A DNA stretch of 64,000 nucleotides, taken from NCBI GenBank assembly GCA_014529385.2, contig CM043947.1:103939811-104003810 (forward strand). Direction: 5' to 3'. Position 1 is the stretch's first letter. Every line of letters starts with the position of its first letter. A program made the position numbers and the translations under genes. This document shows, in pieces, positions 46,632 to 58,600 of this stretch. Under the pieces are notes generated by a model, which saw nothing but the letters and a program-made list of their open reading frames with translations, searched no databases and had not been told where the DNA came from. This DNA comes from Adiantum capillus-veneris. Lineage: Eukaryota > Streptophyta > Polypodiopsida > Polypodiales > Pteridaceae.

Positions 46632-47710
46632 CGGCCATGAAGATCATTTATACCTTCAAGATCAAAGATAAGGTATCAGCAGACCTACCAACCTAACTGT
46701 TTAGGGATTGTTATAACAACAACTTTGTTATTATGATTCCTGAAAAGGTAGAACAGACCAAATACCAAGGGTATTCCATAAGGGATTGGATATTGGGACA
46801 AGGACCAGAAACAATTCCAAGAGATGAACACCGTGAGAGATCATATCAGAGTAATGTTAAGAGACCAGAAACCACCTCTTAACGTAGAAAACCGAGTGAC
46901 ACTAAGACCAGTCCAGGCCTACATGAGTCACTATTTCCAACAGACTGGTGTGAAGGACTTGGAACAGGACCAACTGCTAGGAGACCGGGAGTTGAACCAA
47001 ACAGACGCGCCAGACCAGCTGATTTTCAGAAATGGGTCAAAAAATACAGCGGATCAGGGGATCCATACGACCACTTAGCAAGCTTTAAGCAAGTGCTAAG
47101 AGCAGAATGTATATTCTATTTCCATACTCAATTCGAGGGGTTTGGAATGACATTAAAAGGAAAAGCATTGACATGGTTTCAAAACGTTCCACCAAGGTCA
47201 ATCATGGACTTGAACACATTAGCACAAGGATTTATAGCTGCTTGCTCCAAAACGGGGATCAAACATAATATGATAGCTCAAATCTACAACTTTAAACAGA
47301 AACATGGTGAGTCTGTTAGGGATTGTGCAGCTCGAATGAAACAATACATTGCTAGATGCCCAGGGCTAGAGATACGTGCAGAAGAACGACTCGTATCTTT
47401 GTTTCTAGAGGGACTGATAAACAAAGAAATTCATTCTATACTCTATAGTAAAAAGCATACAACTCTAGAAGAGTGTGTGTCAGATGCTATTGACTTAGGA
47501 GACAATTGTGATAGTTTTAATGAAGAAGACGTCCCTAAGGATAACCAAAGTAAGAAAATAGCATCCACTAAACCAGCACAAGTGGGAATGGGTGCTGCAG
47601 TACTACTTTCAGCCATAGAAGATATGCTCAAAAGAATGAATGACATGATGAACAACATGCAAAAAGTACTTATGAGGGGACCAAGACAAGGGATACCTCA
47701 ACAGGGATAA
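46632..47710 (+). pseudogene. Athila/Tat-like gag capsid core
   Basis: The retrotransposon gag core is readable from about 47,000: a F-x-x-W-V-K-KYSG start, GDPYDHLASFKQ, a GMTLKGKALTWFQ helix, then LAQGFIAACSK, IYNFKQKHGESVRDCAARM and LVSLFLEGL. The open frame runs from 47,093 to a TAA at 47,710. The preceding 450 bp contain stops in all frames. Gag would form the virus-like particle; this copy cannot make a full one. Confidence 0.82.
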
Positions 47711-48347
47711 CCAATTAGGCCACAAAAGTGGTGTGCAATTGAGGGGAAATGGACCAACCATGAGACTCACGAGTGCTACTTTAGACCAAATTATGATGGG
47801 AATGTTCAGTATGTGCCCATGAGGCCACAAGGACAACCCATGTACAAATATCAGTCTAATATGGTCCAAGCTCAAAGACCACCAATGGGTGTTGGGTCAA
47901 CAATCTCCATACCTAAGACATAATGCAGTGCCTGCAAATTACATGCACTCAAAAGGAGTCATAGATGAACAAGCATTAATGCCTGTTACACCATATGCAG
48001 AGCCTAGTCCATCTACATTAATGGTAGAAGGAGAATGGTATAATTCACATCCACCACCAATGGAAGAAACCGCAACTTATACTCCACCAGAGCTCGCGCC
48101 AATGTCTTATGTAGCTCATCAAGGTGTTCGACCTCCCATGGTAAGACCCATGATTAAGCCAAGAACATGAAAATGTCACAACTGTGATACAGATGATCAT
48201 TGGAAAAATGAATGTCCAGAGCCTGACAAAAACATCAAGCCAGTTGAAGCCTATTGCATACAATGTTGCAAAAATGGATAACCCTTTCTAGAAGATTGTC
48301 CTAAAAATCCTTTAAACAAGGGTAAAACAATAGTAAACGTAGTCCAA
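47711..48347 (+). pseudogene. Athila/Tat-like gag tail with zinc knuckle
   Basis: After the stop the frame continues with a Pro/Met/Gln-rich stretch and then CHNCDTDDHWKNEC near 48,175-48,216, a correct C-x2-C-x4-H-x4-C zinc knuckle for RNA binding. A second knuckle-like CIQCCKNG just downstream is broken by a stop. Several stops separate the pieces. Confidence 0.7.
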
Positions 48348-48767
48348 GTGATACCTAGTAGCTCATCAGAGAGTGAACCGATTGTGCCAATCAAGGTAAT
48401 CACTAAAGCCCAAGTCAAGATAAAGAAACACTCCTCCTTTGATGATTTGGAAAATATGAAAGTTTCCTCTCAAAGAATCAAAAGAAGTAGAAGCAAAATT
48501 TATGAGATGAGAAAACAAAAACAACGGGTTAAAATCACAGAGAAAGCAAAAAAGCTATTCCAGGAAAAGGTGAAAGAAACTGGAAGTGAAATTAAGGAAA
48601 CAACCGTGAAATCTGGAGGATCCATTTTGGTTGATAAAAATTTTGAGCCTATTAACGCAGCCTTGCAAGCCTACCAAGCAGGACTTAAAGCAGACCAAAA
48701 CATGGAAAACAAATGGAAAAACTATCCTTCTCTAGACATGGAAACAGTTAAGCTGAAAGCTTATTAA
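48348..48767 (+). pseudogene. Gag-protease linker fragment, Lys-rich
   Basis: An open stretch of 139 codons follows the zinc knuckle region. It is rich in Lys and Ser (SSSSESEPIVPIKV, KAKKLFQEKVKE) and has no recognised domain. By position it is the linker between nucleocapsid and protease. The region from 48,768 to 49,235 continues in the same style with stops. Confidence 0.5.
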
Positions 48768-49235
48768 AATTTGGTAAGAATCACGCAAGAAATGATGGAA
48801 AAACAAAAACGCAAGCTTGAGAGTATCGCAAAACCTAAAGAGCTTGTGATAAGAGACACTAAAGGAAAACCCGATGTGGTGGCAGAAACCCACCTTGAAA
48901 CAAAAGAACCATAACTTATAGTGCCAGACAACGAAGATGCCTTAGACTGAATTCCATTCTTAGAGGAAGACTGGCCAGGACACTTATGGAAAAAAGTTAG
49001 AGAGATCAATGATGGAAGCCTAATTTTAAAGTCAACTCCTATAGAGGAAGTTTGGTTGGATAACCTACCTTCTAATATGAACATGGATATACAATCCTTG
49101 TACAGGGATTGCGGATCTGAAGCTTCCGGAATATCGAAAACCATTGACCTTGAAAACATTACCTTCTTACTTGGGAGATAACGAAGATGAATCCATAGTG
49201 AACAGACCCTAGAAGTAGACAACATTCATTCAATC

Positions 49236-49790
49236 ATGTCTACACTCCTCCAATGCACTCTTACCTTGGGAGGATTGTTAAAACTCAGACCATACTTATG
49301 GAATGATGTACAGAAAACCCTAGAGAAGGTGGGGATAACGGGGCTAATCTCAAAAAATTTGGAAAAAATAAAAAACAAAATGGACAACAAAGAGATTCGA
49401 TCTGTTCCCATGAACAAAGTCGGAGAATATTACAAAGGGGAAGAAGGAAACACCACCCTTCCATTGAAATATAATGACATTGAAACCATGGCAATACTGG
49501 ATAGTGGAACAGGCATAGCCATAGCCACGAAAGCAGTATGGAAATTCTGGGGACAACCAGCCATTAGATAAACTCGAATGAAATTGAAATTGGCTGACGG
49601 ACACATTGAGAGACCATTAGGGCTCCTTGAAAAGGTGATAGTCAATTTTTGTGGAATTGAATATCAACACACTTTTGCCATATTAGACTTTGGGAAGAAA
49701 CTTAATTATGAAATCATATTGGGAAGACCTTTCATGCGACAGGTACAACTTATTCAAGATTGGGGACACAAATATTTGTACTTGAAGTAA
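49236..49790 (+). pseudogene. Athila/Tat-like aspartic protease
   Basis: A retropepsin-like frame contains MAILDSGTGIAIATKAVW with the catalytic D-S-G, followed by LKLADGHIERPLG, a second strand IVNFCGIEYQHTFAILDFG and the GRPFMR turn that ends such proteases. One TAA (49,569) splits it and another (49,788) ends it, both in the same frame. The protein would cut the gag-pol precursor. Confidence 0.78.
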
Positions 49791-50417
49791 GTGGGATCTA
49801 TAACAAGAGTAAATCTAAAAGACCACACTTATAGAGATGTCTTGAAAACACCCATACAAGAGTTTGATTCAGTCTCTTCGGCTAAAACTAAGCTTCCATT
49901 GTGGTTAAGCAACGACACTCCTATTTGGATGTGTGGAGTTTTAGAGAACGGAAGATTAAAACGAGAAGAATATATCCTAGAAAGGGACTGCACAGATGAA
50001 GCCTATGTACTTGAACCCATTTTAGAGCATTTGTTTGAGCCATTCGAGTGGACTCAAATTTTAGCGACCATGGATGTATGTGTGAATACGTTTATGCCTA
50101 CTCAATTTAGCAATAAGGATGGCTACGACATAATTTTCATCCAAATGATTTCAACCATCAACATTGAAGACGAAGATGAGGAACCCAAGGACTTGACAAA
50201 ATCTCAACAAGTGTTTTCAGACCTCTACTACGATGCAACTGATGAGCTAGATGAACACTCAGCTACCTTAGAAGGTTCGGGGTCAAAAAAAGAACATATG
50301 AGAGCTAAGCTACTCTTGAAAGGAGGAGAGGAAAAGATTTTTGACTTTCCCAACCAGAAATCAAGAAGACAAAAATGGTATAGACGAAAAAGAGACACCA
50401 AAAACATGAAAACATGA
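49791..50417 (+). pseudogene. Protease-RT linker fragment
   Basis: The frame continues from the protease after the single TAA for 208 codons. It is acidic in the middle (EDEDEEPKDL) and basic at the end (RRQKWYRRKR). No domain is recognised. Linkers of this size between protease and RT are usual in Athila/Tat elements. The RT frame starts about 400 bp further on in a different frame. Confidence 0.5.
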
Positions 50418-50821
50418 CCTATGCCATCAGTCTCCAATAGAACACAATTCCAGATACAGATAAATGCAAATGATTGTGTCAAGGACAAAATCATTGGTAG
50501 ATATGCTTCAAATGAAAATCCAGAAATGTCTAAAACATTGAGAAAAACAAGGAAGGATACCCAAGCAAACCCACAGGATAAGAAACCACTCATGACCTGA
50601 GTTGAGCGGAAAAAGAAATATCAAGAGTTGAAAAAAGCTCTAAAGAAGATATATACGACCAAAATGGAAACCAGGGAAGAGGATGGTAAGGATGTAATGA
50701 GTGTTCCATCCCATTACAAAAAGTATACTCACTAAGATCGAAAAATCATAGTCGAACAACCGCTTGGTCTTACAAGGATCTCAAGGGTGTTGATCTAGAA
50801 ATCTGTCAACATACCATACCC

Positions 50822-52243
50822 ATGAGAGATGATGTGGAACCAAGTAGACAAAGGCCATACACGTATAATGAAACATTTGCCAGGAAGATAAAAGAAGAGA
50901 TTGAAAAACTAAAAAAAGCCGAATTCATTTACGAAATTGAACACACAGATTGGGTGTCTCCAATTGTGGTAGTACCCAAGAAGATTGGAAAATTAAGAGT
51001 GTGTGTTAATCTCAAAAAAGTGAATGTAGCTACCATTAGAGACAACTTTCCTCTTCCAATCATTGAGCATGTTTTAGAACGAGTTGCAAGAAAAGAGGCT
51101 TACAGCTTCTTAGATGGCTTTTCGGGATACAATCAACTTTTGGTTGACCCAAAATATCATCATAAAATTGCTTTTGCAACAAAATGGGGTATTTTTGCCT
51201 ATCGGGTTATGCCATTTTGGTTAACTAATGCTCCAGCCACATTTCAAAGATTGATGAGCCATGCTTTTAAAGAATATATTAGGCAATTCTTAGAAGTATA
51301 TATGGATGATCTATGTGTACATTCATCAATCCGGGATGATCATTTTGAACACCTCAAAAAGGTATTCGAAAAATGTAGAGTATATAGGATTTGCTTAAAT
51401 CCTAAAAAGTGCACATTCATGGGTAGACAAGGAACAATTCTTGGACATATAGTGTCTAAAAATGGCATAGCTACTGATATTGAAAAAATTCATGTCATTG
51501 CTGGTTTGCCTAGACCAACAACAATCAAGGGGGTACAAGCCTTCATGGGGCATTGTGGATATTATCGATGGTTCATCTACATGTACGCTATAATTGCAAA
51601 ACCCATGAATAGCTTAATAACACACTTTGAGTGGACCGAGACATGTGAAGAATCCTTCATGAAGCTTAAGCAAGCTTTCACCTCAGCTCCAATATTGAAG
51701 GCACCAGATTGGAATAAGATATTCCACATACATGTAGATGCTTCCAATTTTGCTATCGGTTGTATACTAGATCAACCAGAAGACGAGAAAATTGACTTTC
51801 CTATTTCTTATGCTAGCCGACAGTTGAACACGGCTGAAAATAATACCACCACCAAAACAGAAGGATTAGGAATGATCTATGCCGTTAAAAAGTATAGACA
51901 TTACCTATTAGCCAACAACTTTGTGTTCTTTGTAGACCACCAAGCTTTGTTGTATTTGGTCAACAAGCCATGCAACATAGGAAGAATAGTGAAATGGTTC
52001 ATCATTTTTCTGGAATTTGATTTCACCGTGGTTGTAAAAAAAGGCACTACACATCAACGCGTAGATCATTTGTCAAGGATTGTTTCAGGAGAATCACCTA
52101 AAGGGGTAGATGATGATCTACCAGATGCCTATTTTTTTCTCCGTGGAGATGATACCTCGATGGTCAAAAAACATGGTGTCATTGATGACAATAGCTCAAG
52201 TGGATTCACAAATACCACTTCCTATTACGATCGGATTAATTGA
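50822..52243 (+). pseudogene. Athila/Tat-like reverse transcriptase and RNase H
   Basis: This 473-codon open frame is the longest in the element. RT occupies roughly residues 20-235: FIYEIEHTDWVSPIVVVPKK, LRVCVNLKKVN, FLDGFSGYNQ, MPFWLTNAPATFQRLM (Gly of MPFGL replaced by Trp) and the catalytic YMDDL near residue 160. RNase H follows from about 300, with HVDASNFAIG, the Glu helix, a VDHQALLYLV box near 372 and a final VDHLSRI. The frame stops at 52,241, after which integrase homology goes on in another frame. An upstream frame break means this piece could not be made as part of a gag-pol precursor. Confidence 0.88.
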
Positions 52244-52510
52244 GCAATTGGCTATGTATCAATTACTAGCTGGTAGGCTATACAAAAGAAATCGAGATGA
52301 AATAGTTCTATTATGCATTAATCCTGAAGAAAAAAACAGTACCTAAGTCAAGCACATGTTACCATAGTAGGACTTCACTTTGTGGAAGACCAAACTATGC
52401 AATGAATCTTGAGACTTGGAGTATTTTGGCTGACTATGAGGAGTGATGTTTGATCTTTTGTAAAGGATTGTCTTCAATGTCAAAAACAAACACCCATACC
52501 TCATGTAACA
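52200..52510 (+). pseudogene. First integrase-type HHCC module, broken
   Basis: After a frame change, readings give YQLLAGRLYKRNRDEIVLLC, then QAHVTIVGLHFVED with a His pair, a stop, LRLGVFWLTMRSDV and, after another stop, FVKDCLQCQK with the Cys pair. This is a complete but decayed HHCC integrase module. A second one follows within about 300 bp. Confidence 0.6.
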
Positions 52511-52888
52511 TTGTTTCAAATGTCACATGTTCCTAAATGGAGTAACTCTCTGTTTACTTACTTATCAAGCCGAACATTTCCTGAGGATATGAGTAAACAC
52601 CATCAAAGAGCAATTGAAACTGGAGCGAGAGACTATGCTCTTATTGAGAACCAATTGTATCGGAGAGGTAAAGATCAACATTTGCGTCTTTGTGCAAATG
52701 AAGACGAGTATATTCCGATTATAGAACAAGCACATGTTGGATTAGTTGGAGGTCACTCTTCTAATGAGACCACCGCAAGAGCAATCTTGATGGCATGCAT
52801 ATGGTGGCCATCACTTTTTGCAGATGCTAAAGAATATGTTCGAAGGTGTGATGCTTGTCTCAACGAGAAAAAATGCCAACACATGTAG
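52511..52888 (+). pseudogene. Second integrase-type HHCC module
   Basis: The frame holds an ENQLYRRGKDQHLRLCANED lead-in, then EQAHVGLVGGHSSNETT with the His pair, ILMACIWWPSLFADAKEYVR and RCDACL with the Cys pair. This is a typical gypsy integrase zinc module and directly precedes the catalytic core, which lies in another frame. Confidence 0.8.
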
Positions 52889-53586
52889 ATAGCATGCTCT
52901 TAAGACCAATGATGGGGGCTAGAGCTATCGCAAAATGGGGTATAGATTTTGTTGGGCCAATACAACCACCTGCTTATAGAACCCAAGCTCAATTTATCAT
53001 TGTAGCTACGGACTATTTGACCAAGTGGATCGAGGCTAAAGCAACTCAAAAGAATGATGCCAGAACCACAACTGCATTCTTATATGGGTATGTGTTCACG
53101 AGATATGGACTACCAATAGAAATTGTCAGTGATTGGGGAACTCATTTTGTCAATGAGGTAATCGAGTATTTGCTTAATGAGTTTATGATCATCCATAACA
53201 AATCAGCTCCCTATCACCCACAAGCAAACGAACAAACTGAGCATACGAACAAAATTCGTAGCTTGGTGCTGGCTAAAGTGGTTGGTTCAGGAAGGACAGA
53301 CTGTGAAATGAATCTCCATGCTGCTCTATGGGCTTATCACCCACAAGCAAACGAACAAACTGAGCATACGAAAAAAATTCTTAGCTTGATGCTGACTAAA
53401 GTGGTTAGTTCAGGAAGGACAGATTGGGAAATGAATCTCCATGCTGCTCTATGGGCTTATCGAGTTTCATTCAAAACAGCTTTAAATGCTACACCCTTTA
53501 ACCTTGTTTATGGTCTTGATGCCATACTGCCAATAGAATTTCTATTGCTGACATTAAGAGTAGCACGGAATCTTGAGTGGACTTGA
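52855..53586 (+). pseudogene. Athila/Tat-like integrase core with internal duplication
   Basis: The rve core reads WGIDFVGPIQ (first Asp), TDYLTKWIEAKA, IEIVSDWGTHF (second Asp) and YHPQANEQTEH (Glu). A 123-bp segment starting at the HPQANEQTE box is tandemly duplicated in frame (53,212-53,334 and 53,335-53,457), so the Glu-containing helix occurs twice, 41 residues apart. The frame ends at TGA 53,584; the same frame then continues (ELSERLEDLENLDEQRL) to the insertion point at 53,638. The extra helix would be expected to disrupt the fold. Confidence 0.88.
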
Positions 53587-53638
53587 CATGAATTGTCAGA
53601 AAGACTTGAAGATTTGGAAAATCTAGATGAGCAAAGGC

Positions 53639-55252
53639 TGTCATAAAATCTAATATCTAACCAACCCAAATGATTTTCTCATATTAAATTGATCACTTAA
53701 TGTGGGAGAATAAACGGGAACAAGTGTTAAGATATAGATATGTGCTTATAGATCTATCTCAACACGGGGCCAATAGTAAATGGGGCCCAAATAGGAGATG
53801 GTCTATCAAGAGCAAGGCTAACCAATGGAGCATAAGACCTTAGGGTTAGCTTCATTTAAGACCTCCAATAATGTGTGTAAAAGTCCTTTGACCTTAGGTA
53901 AGCTAGGGCTGAGCTTGAGGTGGGAACCCGGCCCAAGCTCGAGGTGTTTTTCCTGCTTGAGGTGCTTGTCGTTCTTGAGGTGTTTGTCCTGCTTGAGGTG
54001 CTTGACTTACTCCATGCTTGAGGTGCTTGACTTGCCGCTTGATTAAGGTGCTTGAGGTGCCTTTGACATGCTTGCCTGAGATGCTTACTGGAATACCCCC
54101 TAGTCCAAGTGCTTTGTCATGCTTGATGACTAAGGTGCTTGAGCTCCTAAAGTCAAAAGCATCCCTACAAGAGGGGGGGCGAGCCCTTTTCCTAGGGATT
54201 AGAGAGAGAACACACACTCACACTCACAAGGGAAGCCCCAGCTTGAAGAGGCAGCAAGGACACATGTCAGGTCCCTACCCATGTTACCTTCATGTGTTGC
54301 TTGAAGCCTATTGGCTAGGCTTCAAAGGGGTCCAATGATAAATTACTTGAATTATCTAATTGTTTTTGCATTTATCAAGTCCTCTCTCTCAAAGGGGAAA
54401 GGGGGACACTTGTCCCAAGGCTACCCATGTTGCTTGTAATGGCTCCTGCTTGTGATTGGCTAGGCCTGGAGGGGTCCAATGAGCTTCAAGCATGAGCTAC
54501 AAGGGGGGGTCGACCCAAGAAAGCTAGGGGGGTTCTTAGGGGGTATACTCACCCACACACACTCACAAACACTCTCATTGTGTAATATGCAAAGTGCAAG
54601 AGCTCCCTCTCCTTCTCCAAGCAAGTAGAGGTTGAGAGCCTACACCAACACTCTTGGCTATGGAGTACAAATCCATCCAAGAGCCATGCTTCAATGCTTG
54701 AGCTTGCCATCTATTTCTTCTTCATTACTATGCTATTATGTATGCTAGCACAAGAGTTATGATAAGTGAGGAACTAGCTCTTTCTCGTATGAAATGTTTC
54801 TTCTTCCTCTTCCCTACCCTCATTCCCTGCTAGCTCTCTCCACCTTCGAAGGTGTTTGAGGTCTTGGGACTGAGGCTTGGTATAGTTAAAGCTTTCTTCA
54901 AGTTTAGGTTATGCTATGATGGTGATGCATGAAGCTTTCCATCTTCATTGCTTCACCTAGGTCACAAGGAACACAAAGAATGTATTGAAACAATTCTCTC
55001 TTTATGGGAGAAATCATAATACAAATGCCTATTGGAGGGGGGACCGGCTCCACATAAATCCGGTCCTCAACTGTTGTCATGTTCTCTAAATTCTCTCTCT
55101 TGCAAAAGTATTGTCCATGCCAAGTTAACTAATTGCTATAATTATGTTGCTATCTTCAATTATGTCTACCCGCTATGCTCACAAAATCATTTCTTGAAAG
55201 TACTCTCATTAAATTCCGCTACTCTCAAATTGAATAGGCAAATTCCATTACA
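53639..55252 (+). repeat. 5' LTR of the intact-frame chromovirus
   Basis: 1,614 bp from TGTCATAAAATC to TCCATTACA. The start coincides with loss of the surrounding integrase frame, and the same start recurs at 60,820. The end lies 1 bp before the primer site. Inside is a GAGGTGCTTG minisatellite (53,931-54,060). Frames such as 53,825-54,046 and 54,018-54,338 are by-products of that repeat. Confidence 0.92.
53931..54060 (+). repeat. GCTTGAGGTG minisatellite in the 5' LTR
   Basis: About eight imperfect copies of a CTTGAGGTG(C/T)TTG unit. The matching region in the 3' LTR (61,113-61,235) has a different number and arrangement of units. Confidence 0.88.
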
Positions 55253-55253
55253 T

Positions 55254-55265
55254 TGGTATCAGAGC
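55254..55265 (+). other. Primer binding site (initiator tRNA-Met)
   Basis: TGGTATCAGAGC follows the LTR end after one base. It is an exact match to the usual plant Met priming motif. Confidence 0.92.
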
Positions 55266-55666
55266 ATTTGGTTTCTCTTTTCTTGCTTAAGAAGAGAGGT
55301 CCTTAAGTAGCCTATAAATGGTTGATGTTGTTAATTTTAATAGAGTCAGTGGAACTGGGATCTAATATCGGTTTTGTTAAGCCCACTATGTGGGGGATGG
55401 TGCACACCTCGGGAGCTTTGGACTTAATAATGGAGTCTTTTTAGACTTGCCTACGGCTTTACCATTATTGAGCCATAAGAAGTCCGAAAGGAGCTAGCCC
55501 TTGGCAACTCTGCTATGTTAGACCTACTCCTCTACTCTCTATAATTAACAACTTTGAGCCGTGGGTGTAAATACTTAAGAGCCGATTTTCAAAGGCTAAT
55601 AGGAGTGGCAACTAAGGTTTTGAACTGCCAAAGCATACACTAAGTATAAACATAAATTTTGTTAAC

Positions 55667-58600
55667 ATGGCTGACAATAATCAAGAGAGTAGAATGAACA
55701 TTGATAGCTTTGATTTTGCACATGAAGGTGCTAATGATGATGCTCCCATGTTTGTGAATTATCTTGTCGCTAGGTTGCAGCAAGCTATGGGCAACCCTGC
55801 TTTGCAAGCCGAAGTTACTCAACAACTTCGTGCTTATGGAATTTCCCTTCCTCTCCCAGAGGAGAGAGAGCTTAGGAGACCTCTTGAAGAGATCCCCAAA
55901 AGAAGACTCTCTCCCATTCGAGAGGAGGAATCCAAAGAGAAAGAAAGCAATGAAAGTCTAAGTTCTTCTGAAGAGGTGGCTCCACGAAGACGGCAGTCTA
56001 GACGATCGCCTACTCCTCCCAAGAGGGAAAGAGCAACCTATAGTCCTTCTCCTCATCACTCTGAAAGGCAAGAGAGGAAACAAAGGAAGAAAAGGGCTAG
56101 GAAGAGGTCACCCTCTTCTCCTTCTTCTTCACCTTCCTCCTCTTCCGATGAAAGTTATGGCTATTCTCCTAGAGAATACAAGAGGGGAGGACATCGCAAA
56201 TCATTTCCTGCATGGCGAAGGTCACAAAATCTAAAGAAGTTCAAGGAGGGAGGAAAGAGTATCTCTTTTCTCACCTACGATGGCACCTTTGGTGCTACCG
56301 ACAAAGTGTTGGCCTTCATCCAACAATTTGATGCGGCCTTTGGGGACGAGGGTTTCACAGAGTCCTCCAAGCTACGCCATGTAGCTATGCACTTCCAAAA
56401 ATCATCTCGTCAATGGTGGGCTAGCCTTCGTGGCAATGGAGAAGCCCCAAAGACATGGAAAACTCTACGAGTTTCCATCATGAAGCAATTTCTTCCAAGT
56501 GATACTAAAGATAATGTTCTTACCGAATGGAGCGGCTTGAAGCTTCTCTCTCATGAGTCTATCAACAAGTATGTAGACAAGTTTTGGGATTTACATCTCA
56601 AAGCTATTGTCTTTCAAAAGATAGACTTTGCCGAGAAAAGACAGCAATTCTGTGCGGGATTACCTGAAGAGATGGCCGAATACATCAACTCTCAACGGCC
56701 CGGTACTATTACCGAAGTAATCCACCACACCATGGTTGCTTCACGCATCAATTTCCATCAAGGGGCTAGACGTAATGTGAAGCCCATGGAAAACAAAGAT
56801 AAAAATGATGCAAAGGGGAAATCCAATTCACAAAATAATTCCCAAGGCACTTCCAACAACAACAATAACAACAACAACAATCGGTCCAAGGAGAAGGGAG
56901 TTTACAAAGGTAAAAACAAACTCTCTCCTGAAGAGCTTGAAGCTTTTCGCAAGGACCATAAATGTTTCAAGTGTGGGGAGCAAGGACATGGCTATCGTTC
57001 TTGCCCCAAGAAGAATACTCGCAATGAGACTCCTAGGGCTTCCACCATCGAAGCTCCAAAAGAGGATGCTCATTGCAAAGGATCATCACTCTCCTATGCT
57101 TGGGGAAAGGTAAGAGAGCATGATGCCTTCATCTTGTTTGACCCTGGCTCTACTCTCAACTTCATATCAATAGAGTTGGCCACCAAGTCGGGCATTCAAG
57201 CTTTTGAGATGGGAGATATAGTAACAGATGATGCAGCTTTCAAGGGACAACAAGCCTCCGTTACTCCCTTGATTGGGAAGTTGAGGCTTCATGTCCAAAG
57301 CTATGTCGACAAAGAAGACTTCTTCATCTCTCCTCTCCAACATCAGGATGTTATCCTAGGGGCACCATGGTTTGATCGCATGGCTGCCAACATGAAGTTC
57401 CCTGAAAGGAGAATTTACTTCACCTACAGGGGAAAGAACATGTATATAGATGCTAGTGAGCGTGGTTGCACTATTCCACTTGTAAATCCTCTTTCTTTCG
57501 ATAAATCAATGAAGAGCTCAGTTTCTGCGTACATGATTTATGTCAAAGAGTCTCTAAAAGCTAATAATGTTTCATCAAATGAAAATGATAGGAATCAAGA
57601 AGAGTTAGACTTGTCTACTTTTCTAAAAGGATTCCAAGATGTGTTCATGGATGATATCCCTATGGACCTACCTCCAAAACGAGGGGATGATGACCATCGT
57701 ATTGAGCTCCTTCCAGGAAGCTCACCGCCTAACAAACCTCCTTATCGAGTCTCACAAGCTCAACAAGAGGAGATTATGAGGCAAGTACAGGAATTGGTAG
57801 ACAAAGGGATGGTGAGGCCTAGTTCCTCTCCCTTTTGTTCTCCAGTCCTTTTAGTGCAAAAGAAAGATGGTACATACCGTATGTGTGTGGACTATCGAGC
57901 ACTAAACCATATCACTATCAAAAACAGATTTCTCGTACCTCGGGTAGAAGATCTGTTTGATAAGCTACAAGGCTCTACCTACTTCAGTAGGATTGACCTT
58001 AAGAGTGGCTATCATCAAATAAGGATAGTGGATGAAGATATCCTAAAGACCGCGTTTCGCACAACATTTGGTCTTTATGAATATCTAGTCATGCCTTTTG
58101 GCTTGACTAATGCACCAGCTACTTTCAATCGTCTCATGGAGAAATTTTTTAGACCATATCGTAAATTCACTGGAGTGTTCTTTGATGATATCATCATCTA
58201 CTCAAAATCTTTGGAGGAACATAAGCAACATCTCCAAGTGATTTTTCAAGCCTTGAGGGAGAACAAACTCTTTCTCAACCAAAAGAAAAGTGAATTCTTC
58301 CTTCAAGAGATTCAATATCTAGGTCATATTATCTCTCACTATGGTATTCGTATGGATCCATCAAAGTTAGAGGTAATAAAATCATGGCCTAACCCAAGGA
58401 ATCTACATGAGCTAAGAAGCTTTATTGGTATGTGTGCATACTATAGACGCTTCATGGCAAAATTCTTTCAAGTAGCAGGACCACTACACGACTTAACAAA
58501 GAAGAACGTTAAGTTTGTATGGACTGCTAAGGAGCAAAATGCTTTTGAAAAACTCAAAGAGAATCTTACTTCCCAACCAGTCCTCGTGCTTCCGGATCTC

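Larger units (their letters stand above)
41082..53638 (+). mobile_element. Athila/Tat-like Ty3/gypsy element, interrupted and incomplete
   Basis: It has a 5' LTR (41,082-41,992), a primer site of tRNA-Asp type, a long leader, then gag, protease, RT, RNase H and integrase in that order. The tRNA-Asp primer site, long leader, single-stop-separated pol frames and absence of a chromodomain fit the Athila/Tat branch rather than chromoviruses. All coding regions have stops or frameshifts. Two later insertions lie inside it: a short LTR element at 42,193-44,767 and a chromovirus from 53,639. Its own 3' end and 3' LTR were not found in the window. It is inserted in the CACTA remnant with CCTTT just before its LTR. 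Confidence 0.85.
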
